From positions 1-62,874 of the forward strand of contig NZ_VAUO01000016.1 of assembly GCF_005796105.1 (NCBI RefSeq): a DNA stretch of 62,874 bases, in the 5' to 3' direction. Made by a program: the position numbers and the translations under genes. Shown here in pieces: positions 9,486-17,453 of the stretch. The notes beneath the pieces were generated by a model. It ran no database searches, was not told where the DNA came from, and saw only the letters and a list, made by a program, of their open reading frames with translations. Position 1 is the stretch's first letter; every line of letters begins with the position of its first letter. This DNA is from Pseudomonas mosselii (GTDB taxonomy: Bacteria; Pseudomonadota; Gammaproteobacteria; Pseudomonadales; Pseudomonadaceae).

Positions 9486-10073
9486 TCAGCGCTCCGTGGT
9501 CTTGCGGATTTCTTTCTCGTCCATCCACTCGGCCAGGCCGCTCTCGACGTCGATCAGTTGCAGGCTGAACTTGTAGAACACGTCCTTGTAGTCACTGCTG
9601 CGCTTGACGATGGAGCTGATCGAGCCTTCCAGGCGGTACTGGGCGGCGATCATGTTGCCGGTCTTGGCCACGCTGCTTTTCTTGTACAGGCCGCTCTGAT
9701 TCTGCAACTTGAGCTGATCGACCTGGCTCTGCATGTCGGTATTGTCGCTGGCGAAGCGGGCAGTGCCAGACTTCATCAACTGGGTCTTGATGGACGTGGT
9801 GATCTCGCGGGTATCGATGTACTCGCTGGTCTTGTTCTTCACATCGTATACCTGAACCACCGGGCGGCCGTGCAGTACGCCGGACTGGGCCAGGGAGCGG
9901 GTCATGCTTTCGGCGATCATCTGCAAGTCGGTGGAGCCGAACTCGTTGGTGACCAGTTCCACGGCCTTGCTATCGCCGTAGCTGATGTTCTTGCCGCCGA
10001 GGACCGGCGACGGGGTGCTGCAACCGCTGACCAGGGCGATGGCGACGGCAGCGAGGGAAAGGCGTGCAAACAT
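9486..10073 (-). CDS. lpoB: LpoB-family lipoprotein, penicillin-binding-protein activator
   Basis: A 195-residue lipoprotein with lipobox VSGCS at residues 14-18. Downstream is the LpoB-type domain (GGKNISYGDSKAVELV, then DLQMIAESMTRSLAQSGVL, then REITTSIKTQLMKSGTARF, ending YKFSLQLIDVESGLAEW). In enterobacteria LpoB reaches from the outer membrane to stimulate PBP1b. Pseudomonads use LpoP for PBP1b, so this homologue may act on another partner. An AGGAG precedes the ATG. The gene sits between ycfL-like and csgG-like genes; ycfL-lpoB adjacency is also seen in Escherichia coli. Family assignment is strong, partner uncertain. Confidence 0.85.
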   Translation of the reverse strand: MFARLSLAAVAIALVSGCSTPSPVLGGKNISYGDSKAVELVTNEFGSTDLQMIAESMTRSLAQSGVLHGRPVVQVYDVKNKTSEYIDTREITTSIKTQLMKSGTARFASDNTDMQSQVDQLKLQNQSGLYKKSSVAKTGNMIAAQYRLEGSISSIVKRSSDYKDVFYKFSLQLIDVESGLAEWMDEKEIRKTTER

Positions 10074-10094
10074 GGGGTGTGCTCCTGAAAGGGA

Positions 10095-10466
10095 TTACCG
10101 GGTGTGGACTTCGAGGCGGAAGTCGCGGGCGGCGGGTGTCGGCGCGATGGCGGGCAGGAACTGGGCCTGCTTGCCGTACAGCGGCAGGGCTTTCCAGCTC
10201 TCTGCGTCGGCCACCGGGAAGCCGTCGTCGCCCAGCCAGGCGAAGCGGTAGAACAGGGTCTGGTTACTGCGGCTGGTGTTGGTCAGCGCCACGTTGACGG
10301 TCAGGAAACCGTTCTCGCGGGCCACACGCATCTGGCCGATCTCGATGTCATCCAGTTGGCCCATGGTCACCACCTTGCTGGCGGCACTGCCCGGGGCAGG
10401 TGGAGGTGCAGTGGCGCAGCCTGCCAAGAAAGCGGCGGCGACCAGGGCGAGGCATGTTTTGCGCAT
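10095..10466 (-). CDS. YcfL-family (DUF1425) lipoprotein
   Basis: A 123-residue lipoprotein starting MRKTCLALVAAAFLAGCA, with lipobox LAGC and an Ala/Pro-rich linker. The fold is a small beta-sandwich typical of DUF1425: VNVALTNTSRSNQTLFYRF, then WLGDDGFPV and WKALPLYGKQ. The start at 10466 was preferred over a longer frame to 10526 because it begins with a signal peptide, has AAGGA upstream, and avoids overlap with the upstream gene. The E. coli counterpart ycfL lies beside lpoB, as here. Function is unknown; it presumably acts with LpoB at the outer membrane. Confidence 0.82.
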   Translation of the reverse strand: MRKTCLALVAAAFLAGCATAPPPAPGSAASKVVTMGQLDDIEIGQMRVARENGFLTVNVALTNTSRSNQTLFYRFAWLGDDGFPVADAESWKALPLYGKQAQFLPAIAPTPAARDFRLEVHTR

Positions 10467-10482
10467 GTTCGATCCTTGAAGG

Positions 10483-11874
10483 TTACTTGAGTGTGGCGAT
10501 GGCTTGGGCCGGGGCCTGCGGTGCAACCTCGACGGCCGGGCCGCCGGCGAACACGCGGTTGCCGATGACCCGTAGGCTCACGACCTGATAGGGCCGGTCG
10601 ATCTTCACCTTGACCGGGGTGCCGCCCAGGTTCGAGGGCAGGCTCAATTGATGCTCACCCGGCGCCAGGCGCAGGCGAGCGACCTGGGTCTGGTCGGGCA
10701 GGGTACGCCAGGTACGGGTGTCGGCGCCTTCGACCACGGCCGAGGCCAAGCCGACCACCAGGCCGGCCATTGGGTTGGCCTTGTTCAGGTTGTGTTGCGC
10801 CACGCCACGGCTGATGCCGCGCACGCTGGTGCGCAGGATGATGCCCGGCATGTCGTCGCGCAGGGCACGGCGCGACATGGCGCTGGTGCTGTTGAGCGAA
10901 GTCAGGGCCAGGACCTTGTCGTCCAGGCGGATTTCACCCAGCGCAGCGGTGGAGGTATCGTCGCGGATGATCGGGAACGAAAGCGGGACGATCACCAATT
11001 GGTTGTCGATCGGCAACGGCAAGGGAATGCGAATCGAATCGCGGGCTGGGGCAAGGCCGCTCTGCACCACCACCAGCACGTCGCTTTCGCCAGGCTTGGC
11101 GGCGTTCTTGTCCAGGTCCAGCAAAGCCTGGTCGAGCAGCGCGGTGTTCGGGCGTAATTCGGCCGCCTTGCGGTAGCCCGGTGCAGCCAGGCCTTTCTCG
11201 CCCAGCGCCTCATAGACGAAGCCGGAAAGATAGTGGCTGAAGGCGCTCTGGTAGCTGTTCTTCAGGCTGACCACCTCCGGGGCATCGAGACTGGCGACCG
11301 GGTAACCCTGAAGGTCCTTGTACTCGGTCTTGATGCCTTGTTGCTCGGCATCCTGCTCGCGCTTGAGGTATTCCTTGTCACGCAACTCGGCGATCACCGC
11401 CTCGCGCTCGTGGGTCTTCTTGATCTCGGTGCGGGCACCGTCGAAGTCGTTCTGCGCCAGCAGATTCAGGGCCATCTGCGTGGTCAGCATGACTTTTTCG
11501 TAGTCATAGCCTTCGTAGCGGCGGACCTTGTCGTTGACCAGGTAGCTGCCGAACTGGCTGAGGTACTTGGCGGTATCCAGCTTGACCGTATCTTCCCATT
11601 GCAGCACTACGCTGTCGGCGGAACGCCAGGCGGCCTGACTGCCCTGCAGATCACCTTTCGAACGCAGCAGTTCGCCTTTTTCGAAGTAGTAGAGCAGGTC
11701 TTTCTGCTCGCCCTTGTTATGGCTTTCGAGCAGCGCCAGGGCGGCATCGACGTTACCAGCGGCCAGTTGCTGATTGGTCTCTTGCAGTTCGCTGTCGTAG
11801 CTGCGGAACACCGAGCAACCAGCGAGCTGCACAGCGGCGAACAAGGTCGCCAGGGTTAGGGCACGGGATACCAT
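10483..11874 (-). CDS. COG3014-family outer-membrane lipoprotein with TPR-like repeats
   Basis: A 463-residue lipoprotein (lipobox LAGCS at about residues 17-21). The N-terminal half is helical and TPR-like (GNVDAALALLESH, YFEKGELLRSKGDLQGSQAAW, AFSHYLSGFVYEALGEKGLAAPGYRKAAEL). The C-terminal half is beta-rich with a hydrophobic VVGLASAVVEGADTRTWRTLP segment. This family recurs upstream of ycfL/lpoB genes in gammaproteobacteria, but its function is unknown. It is the first gene of a tight minus-strand operon (16 bases to ycfL). The promoter should lie in 11875-12000, shared divergently with the iron permease gene. Confidence 0.8.
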   Translation of the reverse strand: MVSRALTLATLFAAVQLAGCSVFRSYDSELQETNQQLAAGNVDAALALLESHNKGEQKDLLYYFEKGELLRSKGDLQGSQAAWRSADSVVLQWEDTVKLDTAKYLSQFGSYLVNDKVRRYEGYDYEKVMLTTQMALNLLAQNDFDGARTEIKKTHEREAVIAELRDKEYLKREQDAEQQGIKTEYKDLQGYPVASLDAPEVVSLKNSYQSAFSHYLSGFVYEALGEKGLAAPGYRKAAELRPNTALLDQALLDLDKNAAKPGESDVLVVVQSGLAPARDSIRIPLPLPIDNQLVIVPLSFPIIRDDTSTAALGEIRLDDKVLALTSLNSTSAMSRRALRDDMPGIILRTSVRGISRGVAQHNLNKANPMAGLVVGLASAVVEGADTRTWRTLPDQTQVARLRLAPGEHQLSLPSNLGGTPVKVKIDRPYQVVSLRVIGNRVFAGGPAVEVAPQAPAQAIATLK

Positions 11875-11927
11875 CGGACTTCATCATTCCCTGAATCGGT
11901 GGAGGCCACGGGGCGGGGCGGCGGTCC

Positions 11928-11945
11928 CTCTGGTTATTACCAGAG
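11928..11945. promoter_or_regulatory. Short perfect hairpin in the divergent promoter region
   Basis: CTCTGGT and ACCAGAG flank a TATT loop at 11928-11945, within the 299-bp gap between the COG3014 operon and the iron permease gene. It could be an operator or part of the lipoprotein operon leader. No identity is assigned. Confidence 0.3.
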
Positions 11946-12068
11946 CCTCTGAATGGAGGCGTTTTGATTGCAACTGGCTATTTCGGCCGCGCGCAGTATA
12001 CCTAAAGTGATGGCATGAAGATGGCGCATTGCGTCACGGCGCGGCATGGATCTGGGTTAAGCGCTGGA

Positions 12069-12080
12069 GACAAATTTGTC
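12069..12080. promoter_or_regulatory. 12-bp palindrome upstream of the iron permease (candidate operator)
   Basis: GACAAATTTGTC is a perfect palindrome about 95 bases before the proposed FTR1 start, in a locally AT-rich patch. It does not match a canonical Fur box. It is listed as a candidate regulator site only. Confidence 0.35.
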
Positions 12081-12173
12081 GCAAAATTTTTCATGAAATC
12101 GACCGGTGAGCCTTGAGTGGTCATGAGTGGAAGTGAACAATGTTTTCTTTCGCATTTCTCTTCGAGAGTGGCC

Positions 12174-14084
12174 ATGAAATCCCCTTCCCGTGCGCTTGCC
12201 TGGTTGCCTGCCGTGATCCTTGCCCCGCTGCTGGCGTTGTGCAGCATTGCGGTGCAGGCCCAAGCCCCTGTCGAGGCCGGCAAGGCCTTGCACCTGTTGG
12301 ATTACCTGGCTGCCGACTACCCGCTGACGGTGCATGACGGCAAGGTGGTGGACACGCGCCAGTACCGCGAGCAACTGAACCGTACCGGTGAGCTGAGCGA
12401 ACTGCTCCAGGGCCTACCGGCCCATGCCGAGCAGGCCGCACTTGAGCAGCAGGTGCAGCGTCTGCGTCACGCCATGCAGCAGTACCAGGACGGTGCTGCC
12501 GTGGCCCGTCAGGCCCGTCAGTTGAGCGCACGCCTGGCGGTGGCCTACGAACTGAGCCAGGCACCGGTGATTACCCCCGACCCGGCCCGTGGCGCGGCGG
12601 TGTATGCACAGAACTGCTCGATCTGTCATGGCGACACGGGGTTGGGCGACGGCCCGGCCGGGGTTGGGCTGGAACCTGCACCGTCCAATCTGCGCGACCG
12701 TGAGCGCATGGATCAACTGAGCCTGTTCGATCTGTACAACGCCCTTGGGTTGGGTATCGATGGCACCGAAATGCCATCGTTCGCCGATCAGCTCGACGAG
12801 CGCCAGCGCTGGGATGTCGCGGCCTATATCGCCAGTTTCAGCGCTGATCCGCAGGCGGGCAACGCTGATCAGGCCTGGAACATCGCCGATCTGGCACGTC
12901 AGACCCCGGCCGAAATCGCGGCCAAGGCGGATGCGGCAGCCGTGGCCACTTTCCGCGCCCAGCGCGCGCAGCCGCCGCAGGTCAAGCGTGGCCCGGCGCA
13001 GTTGCTCGAATACACCGCCAATACCTTGGACAAGAGCCTGGCGGCCTACCGCGCAGGTGAGCATGACCAGGCCTACGACCTGTCGGTGGCGGCGTACCTG
13101 GAAGGTTTCGAGCTGGTGGAAAGCTCGTTGGACAACATCGACGCCGGCACGCGCAAGGACACCGAAAAATCCCTGATGGCCTACCGCCAGACGTTGCAGG
13201 ACGGCTTGCCGCTGGCCCAGGCCGAGCAGCGCCTGGCCGACGCCAAGGCCAAGCTCGACCAGGCTGCCAAGCTGCTTGGCAGCGACGGTCTGAGCTGGTC
13301 GTTGAGCTACCTCTCCGGCCTGTTGATCCTGCTACGCGAAGGCCTGGAGGCGATTCTAGTGCTGGCGGCGATCCTGGCCTTCCTGCGTAACACCGGGCAG
13401 CAGTCTGCGGTGCGTAGCGTCAACATCGGCTGGAGCTTGGCGTTGCTCGCAGGTTTCGCCACCTGGGCTGTGGCCGCATACGTGATCGACGTGGGCGGCG
13501 CCCAGCGCGAGTTGCTCGAAGGCTGCACGGCACTGTTCGCGGCGGTTATGGTCCTTTGGCTGGGGGTGTGGATGCACGACCGGCGCCACGCGGCGGCCTG
13601 GCAGGACTACATCAAGAGCAGCCTGGTCAGCGGCGGCGGGCGTTTCGGCTTCGCCTTGCTGGCGTTCTTCTCGGTGTACCGCGAGCTGTTCGAGGTGATC
13701 CTGTTCTATGAAACCCTGTGGCTACAGGCTGGGCCTGCCGGACACCAGGCGGTGCTGGCCGGTGGCACCACGGCGTTGGTGCTGCTGGTGGGGCTGGCGT
13801 GGGTGATCTTGCGCGGATCGGCGAAGCTGCCGCTGGCGCTGTTCTTCAGCATCAACGCCGCGTTGCTGTGCACGCTGTCGGTGGTGTTCGCCGGGCATGG
13901 CGTCAAAGCCTTGCAGGAGGCTGGCGTGCTGGGGACGCGGCCGGTGGCGTTCTTCGAGTTCGATTGGCTGGGCATCCACGCCGACGCCTACTCGCTCAGT
14001 GCCCAGGCCTTGGCGCTGCTGGCGATCCTGTGCCTGTACGGGCGGAGCTGGTTGGCTGAGCGGCGGCGGGCGGTGACCAACTGA
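12174..14084 (+). CDS. Cytochrome c / FTR1-family high-affinity iron permease
   Basis: A 636-residue two-part membrane protein. After a signal peptide (about residues 1-25) comes a periplasmic region with a cytochrome-c motif C148-S-I-C151-H152 (CSICHGDTG). A helical linker follows, then an FTR1 permease domain with several membrane helices from about residue 380. The two iron-transport signatures REGLE (388-392) and RELFE (503-507) are both present. FTR1 proteins import iron coupled to an oxidation step; a fused heme domain suggests the oxidation is supplied in cis. The start at 12174 fits the signal peptide; in-frame ATGs further upstream would spoil it. It stands alone, with no efeO/efeB neighbours. 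Confidence 0.88.
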   Translation: MKSPSRALAWLPAVILAPLLALCSIAVQAQAPVEAGKALHLLDYLAADYPLTVHDGKVVDTRQYREQLNRTGELSELLQGLPAHAEQAALEQQVQRLRHAMQQYQDGAAVARQARQLSARLAVAYELSQAPVITPDPARGAAVYAQNCSICHGDTGLGDGPAGVGLEPAPSNLRDRERMDQLSLFDLYNALGLGIDGTEMPSFADQLDERQRWDVAAYIASFSADPQAGNADQAWNIADLARQTPAEIAAKADAAAVATFRAQRAQPPQVKRGPAQLLEYTANTLDKSLAAYRAGEHDQAYDLSVAAYLEGFELVESSLDNIDAGTRKDTEKSLMAYRQTLQDGLPLAQAEQRLADAKAKLDQAAKLLGSDGLSWSLSYLSGLLILLREGLEAILVLAAILAFLRNTGQQSAVRSVNIGWSLALLAGFATWAVAAYVIDVGGAQRELLEGCTALFAAVMVLWLGVWMHDRRHAAAWQDYIKSSLVSGGGRFGFALLAFFSVYRELFEVILFYETLWLQAGPAGHQAVLAGGTTALVLLVGLAWVILRGSAKLPLALFFSINAALLCTLSVVFAGHGVKALQEAGVLGTRPVAFFEFDWLGIHADAYSLSAQALALLAILCLYGRSWLAERRRAVTN

Positions 14085-14086
14085 GA

Positions 14087-14126
14087 GCGGTGTGGCTGCG
14101 TTCGTGGGCTTGCCCGCGAAGCGGCC
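14087..14126. repeat. REP-like palindrome
   Basis: GTGGGCTTGCCCGCGAAG at about 14104-14121 matches the P. putida REP core. It lies just after the FTR1 stop codon. Confidence 0.6.
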
Positions 14127-14172
14127 AGGTCAGACACTAGCGGTTCGTGAACTGAAAATCGGAACAGCCTCA

Positions 14173-14625
14173 ATGCGTGTATGGATCGATGCCGACGCCT
14201 GCCCCAAGGCGGCCAAGGACCTGATCGTCAAGTTTGCCCTCAAGCGCAAGCTGGAGGTCGTGATGGTGGCCGGCCAGCCGCAGATCAAACCGGCGTTCGC
14301 CTGCGTGCGATTGATCGTGGTGCCCAGCGGTATGGACGCCGCCGACGATTACCTGGTGGACAACGCCGTGCCCGGCGAGCTGGTGATTTGCAGCGATGTG
14401 CCATTGGCCGATCGGCTGATCAAGAAGGGCGTGGCCGCGCTGGATCCGCGTGGCCGCGAGTTTGACGAGCGCAACATGGGCGAGCGGCTGGCGGTGCGTA
14501 ACCTGTTCACCGAACTGCGCGAGCAGGGGCAGGTCGGTGGCGGGCAGGCGCCGTATGGTGAGCGCGAGAAGCAGGCCTTCGCCAATGCCCTGGACCGCAT
14601 CCTCACGCGTTTGTCGAAAGCCTGA
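14173..14625 (+). CDS. YaiI/YqxD (UPF0178) family protein
   Basis: A 150-residue soluble protein beginning MRVWIDADACPKAAKDL, the hallmark of UPF0178, whose NYN/PIN-like fold suggests a metal-dependent nuclease. Acidic residues D6 and D8, the segment SDVPLADRLIKKG, and LDPRGREF are all present. The start at 14173 gives the standard N-terminus and has GGAACAG upstream; the longer frame to 14092 crosses a REP element. The usual family length is about 150. Activity is inferred from fold only. Confidence 0.88.
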   Translation: MRVWIDADACPKAAKDLIVKFALKRKLEVVMVAGQPQIKPAFACVRLIVVPSGMDAADDYLVDNAVPGELVICSDVPLADRLIKKGVAALDPRGREFDERNMGERLAVRNLFTELREQGQVGGGQAPYGEREKQAFANALDRILTRLSKA

Positions 14626-14631
14626 CCGCCT

Positions 14632-14665
14632 GCTCCCACACGGTATGCGGCGCGCTTGCAAGGCA
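14632..14665. repeat. Partial copy of the dispersed repeat / REP remnant
   Basis: GCTCCCACACGGTATGCGG followed by CGCGCTTGC resembles the first part of the 77-bp dispersed repeat, then diverges. It lies between converging yaiI and elbB genes. Confidence 0.5.
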
Positions 14666-14693
14666 GATGCGCCGCTCACTGTAAGGAATGTTC

Positions 14694-15359
14694 TCAATCG
14701 TTCTCGTGGGTCAGTTCCAACACACGATCCACCAGCTTGTAGATACCACCTGCCGCCTCGCTGATCGACTTGGCCTCCATGTACGCCGGCGTGGTCACCA
14801 GCTTGCGCTGGGTATCCTCGACGATGTCGTGCACATCGCATTCTTCATGGGTGCCGCCCATCTTCACCACGGCCGCCGCCGTATCGGCATCGCTGCCGAT
14901 GGTACAGACCACGCCTGGCCCGTAGATCTTCGCTGCCAGCGCCGGGGCGATGCAGATCAGGCCCACCGGCTTGCGGGCGTCGGCGAAGGCTTGCGCCAAG
15001 GCCAGCACATCGGGTTGCACACTGCACTTGTCGCCTTCGACCGCGAAGTTGGACAGGTTCTTGGCCGCGCCGAAACCGCCGGGCACGATCAGCGCGTCGA
15101 AGTCCTCGACCTTGGCCTCGCGGATGTCCTTCACCTCACCCCGGGCTATGCGCGCCGACTCCACCAGTACGTTGCGCGACTCGGGCATCTCTTCGCCGGT
15201 CAGGTGGTTTATCACGTGCATCTGCGCGATGTTCGGTGCGAAACACTGCACTTGCGCGCCACGCTGGTCGAGGCGCAGCTGGGTGATCACGCTTTCGTGG
15301 ATTTCGGCACCGTCGTAGACACCGCAGCCGGACAGGATCACCGCAACTTTTTTCGTCAT
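14694..15359 (-). CDS. elbB: Glyoxalase ElbB (DJ-1/PfpI superfamily)
   Basis: A 221-residue protein of the class I glutamine amidotransferase-like (DJ-1/PfpI) superfamily. It has MTKKVAVILSGCGVYDGAE at the start, LIVPGGFGAAKNL, and the nucleophile elbow region GLICIAPALA. ElbB (SCRP-27A) has weak glyoxalase III activity and is linked to isoprenoid synthesis in E. coli. The gene has an ATG at 15365 and another at 15359; a GGAG sits about 8 bases before 15359 but only about 2 from 15365, so the shorter form is preferred. Family length is about 217-220. Confidence 0.9.
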   Translation of the reverse strand: MTKKVAVILSGCGVYDGAEIHESVITQLRLDQRGAQVQCFAPNIAQMHVINHLTGEEMPESRNVLVESARIARGEVKDIREAKVEDFDALIVPGGFGAAKNLSNFAVEGDKCSVQPDVLALAQAFADARKPVGLICIAPALAAKIYGPGVVCTIGSDADTAAAVVKMGGTHEECDVHDIVEDTQRKLVTTPAYMEAKSISEAAGGIYKLVDRVLELTHEND

Positions 15360-15472
15360 GCTCATTACTCCAGAGTCGAGGCACTAAATGTCCTCTAGTT
15401 TGGCAGATGTCGCCATAGGGTTTCCTGCATCGGCGGCCTAGGCTCTGTGGATAACTTCAGAGACCTTCGCCC

Positions 15473-16768
15473 ATGGACCTGGTTCTGCTGGCCGTGCCGT
15501 TGTTCTTCGTGCTGATTGCTGTCGAGCTGGCTGCCGATCGCTTGCGTGGCCAGCGCAACTATCGGCTGGCTGACTCGATCAACAGCCTGAGCACTGGCGT
15601 ACTTTCCACCAGCACCGGGCTGCTGACCAAGGGCGTAGGGTTGGCCACCTATGCTGTGGCCTGGGAGCACCTGGCGCTGCTTGACCTGCCGGCGAATGCA
15701 GCCTGGGTGTGGGTACTGGCCTTCGTGCTGTATGACTTCTGTTACTACTGGCTGCACCGTCTCGGGCACGAGCGCAACGTCCTGTGGGCGGCGCATTCGG
15801 TGCATCACCAAAGTGAGGAGTACAACCTCACCACCGCCCTGCGCCAGACCAGTAGCGGATTCATCTTCTCGTGGATCTTCTACCTGCCGCTGGCACTGCT
15901 GGGCGTGCCACCTCTGGTGTTTGTCACCGTGGCGTCGCTGAACCTGCTGTACCAGTTCTGGGTACATACCCGCCATGTGCCCAAGCTCGGCTGGCTTGAG
16001 TGGGTGTTGATCACGCCGTCCAACCACCGTGTTCACCATGCGCAGAATCCTGTGTACTTGGATCGCAACTACGGCGGGGTGTTCATCTTCTGGGACCGAC
16101 TGTTCGGCACCTTCCAGGAAGAAGACGAGCGCGAGCCCGTGATCTTCGGCGTAACCACGCCCCTGGCGAGTTGGAATCCGCTGTGGGCCAATTTGCAGTT
16201 TTATGCCCAGCTGTACCGCGATGCGCGGCGTACGGCGCGCTGGCAGGATAAGTTGCGAATCTGGTTCATGCCCACCGGCTGGCGCCCGGCAGACGTGGCG
16301 GCAGGTGATCCACAGGTGAAGCAGGACCTGACGCGTTTTCGCAAGTTCTGCATTCCCCTGGGGCGCGCGCAGCAGTTGTACGTCACGGCGCAGTTCGCGG
16401 TGTACGTGGGGATGGGCAGTTACCTGATGGCGGCAGCCGGGCGCGTGTCGGGTATGGCGCTGGTGCTGGGTTGGGGCGTGATGGTGTTCGGCTTGTTCGT
16501 GCTCGGCGCGGCCCTCGAGGACCGGCCTTGGGCACCGCGCCTGGAGCTGGCGCGGCTGTTGTCGGCGGGACCGGCGCTGTACTTGGCCGGCGCCACGGGA
16601 CTAGTGGTGGTGACGCCCCTGGTCTGGCTCGTGCTGCTCGGATACAGCCTGCTCAGCCTCGTTGGCCTGGCCTTCTGCCGCCGCGCGACGCAGGGCGCGG
16701 ATATTGCGAAAGCGCCGCCGCAGCCACAGCCCGAGGCCCAGCAGCAGCAAGCCGCCAAGCACCCATAG
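15473..16768 (+). CDS. Sterol desaturase / fatty acid hydroxylase family membrane enzyme
   Basis: A 431-residue di-iron membrane protein. Its histidine clusters are HRLGH, HSVHHQS and HRVHHA, the set expected for the fatty-acid-hydroxylase superfamily. Hydrophobic helices flank them, and extra C-terminal membrane segments follow (GMALVLGWGVMVFGLFVLG and LVVVTPLVWLVLLGY). Substrates of bacterial members are mostly unknown (lipids, alkyl glycerols). The last 168 bases overlap the dedA gene on the other strand; the overlapped tail encodes a membrane segment and a Gln/Pro/Ala-rich end (PQPQPEAQQQQ). The ATG at 15473 is the only good start. Confidence 0.87.
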   Translation: MDLVLLAVPLFFVLIAVELAADRLRGQRNYRLADSINSLSTGVLSTSTGLLTKGVGLATYAVAWEHLALLDLPANAAWVWVLAFVLYDFCYYWLHRLGHERNVLWAAHSVHHQSEEYNLTTALRQTSSGFIFSWIFYLPLALLGVPPLVFVTVASLNLLYQFWVHTRHVPKLGWLEWVLITPSNHRVHHAQNPVYLDRNYGGVFIFWDRLFGTFQEEDEREPVIFGVTTPLASWNPLWANLQFYAQLYRDARRTARWQDKLRIWFMPTGWRPADVAAGDPQVKQDLTRFRKFCIPLGRAQQLYVTAQFAVYVGMGSYLMAAAGRVSGMALVLGWGVMVFGLFVLGAALEDRPWAPRLELARLLSAGPALYLAGATGLVVVTPLVWLVLLGYSLLSLVGLAFCRRATQGADIAKAPPQPQPEAQQQQAAKHP

Positions 16769-17245
16769 TTCGTACTTCTTGATGCTGCCCAGCATGCCTT
16801 CGAGGATTGCCCCGAAGTGGTAGGCTGCAAGGCCCAATGCCAACGCCCAGACCGCCGCGCCGATGCCGTTGAGTAGCAGGTAGCGGCGCGGTGGGTAGCC
16901 CGACAGGCCGATGGCCACCGGCATCACCGTGCGCAGGCCGTAGACGAAGCGAAAACTCAGCACCCAGATGTCCGGGTGGCGACGGATATGCTCCAGCGCC
17001 CGGTCGCCCATGGCTTGCCAGCGCGGTTTGCGCGCCAGGATCTTGCGCCCGTGGCGCCGCCCCATGAAGTACCACAGCTGATCACCGGCATAGCTGCCAC
17101 AGAAGGCCACCAGGACCACCAGCTTGATGTCCATGTATTCGCGGAACGCGAGAAAGCCCGCGAGCACGAGAATGGTCTCGCCTTCGAAGAACGTGCCGAG
17201 AAAAAGGGCAAAGTAGCCAAAATCGTTCAGGAATTGTTGGAGCAT
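16601..17245 (-). CDS. DedA-family membrane protein
   Basis: A 214-residue integral membrane protein with the DedA signature. Visible are FFEGETILVLAGFLA, the GDQLWYFMGRRHG motif, FRFVYGLRTVMPVAIG with conserved arginines, and NGIGAAVWALALG. DedA proteins are lipid-carrier flippases that affect envelope homeostasis and peptide resistance. The C-terminal 56 codons overlap the hydroxylase gene antiparallel. The charged tail after the last helix (ending GRHHH) is longer than in many relatives. No strong ribosome site is visible before 17245. Confidence 0.88.
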   Translation of the reverse strand: MLQQFLNDFGYFALFLGTFFEGETILVLAGFLAFREYMDIKLVVLVAFCGSYAGDQLWYFMGRRHGRKILARKPRWQAMGDRALEHIRRHPDIWVLSFRFVYGLRTVMPVAIGLSGYPPRRYLLLNGIGAAVWALALGLAAYHFGAILEGMLGSIKKYELWVLGGLLLLGLGLWLRRRFRNIRALRRAAAEGQANEAEQAVSEQHEPDQGRHHH

Positions 17246-17371
17246 TTTGCAGGCATGCTGGCGAAATGAACGCGCAGCCTACGCCTTCGCGGGCGTTCGC
17301 GAAAGTGTCCAAATGTGTCTCGACGTGAACATTTCCTGCGCGGACAATGGCTGCGGCCACAAGTCGCAGGG

Positions 17372-17402
17372 TTGCCTCAGGGTGTAACACAGGCGTCATA
17401 AT
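17372..17402 (+). promoter_or_regulatory. Possible hemB promoter
   Basis: TTGCCT (17372) and CATAAT (17397) resemble -35 and -10 elements, but the 19-bp spacing is long. They lie about 50 bases before hemB. Confidence 0.3.
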
Positions 17403-17453
17403 GGCCGCTTATAACTGTCGCGCTGCCCGCCCGCGCGGGCTCAGGAGTCTGCC

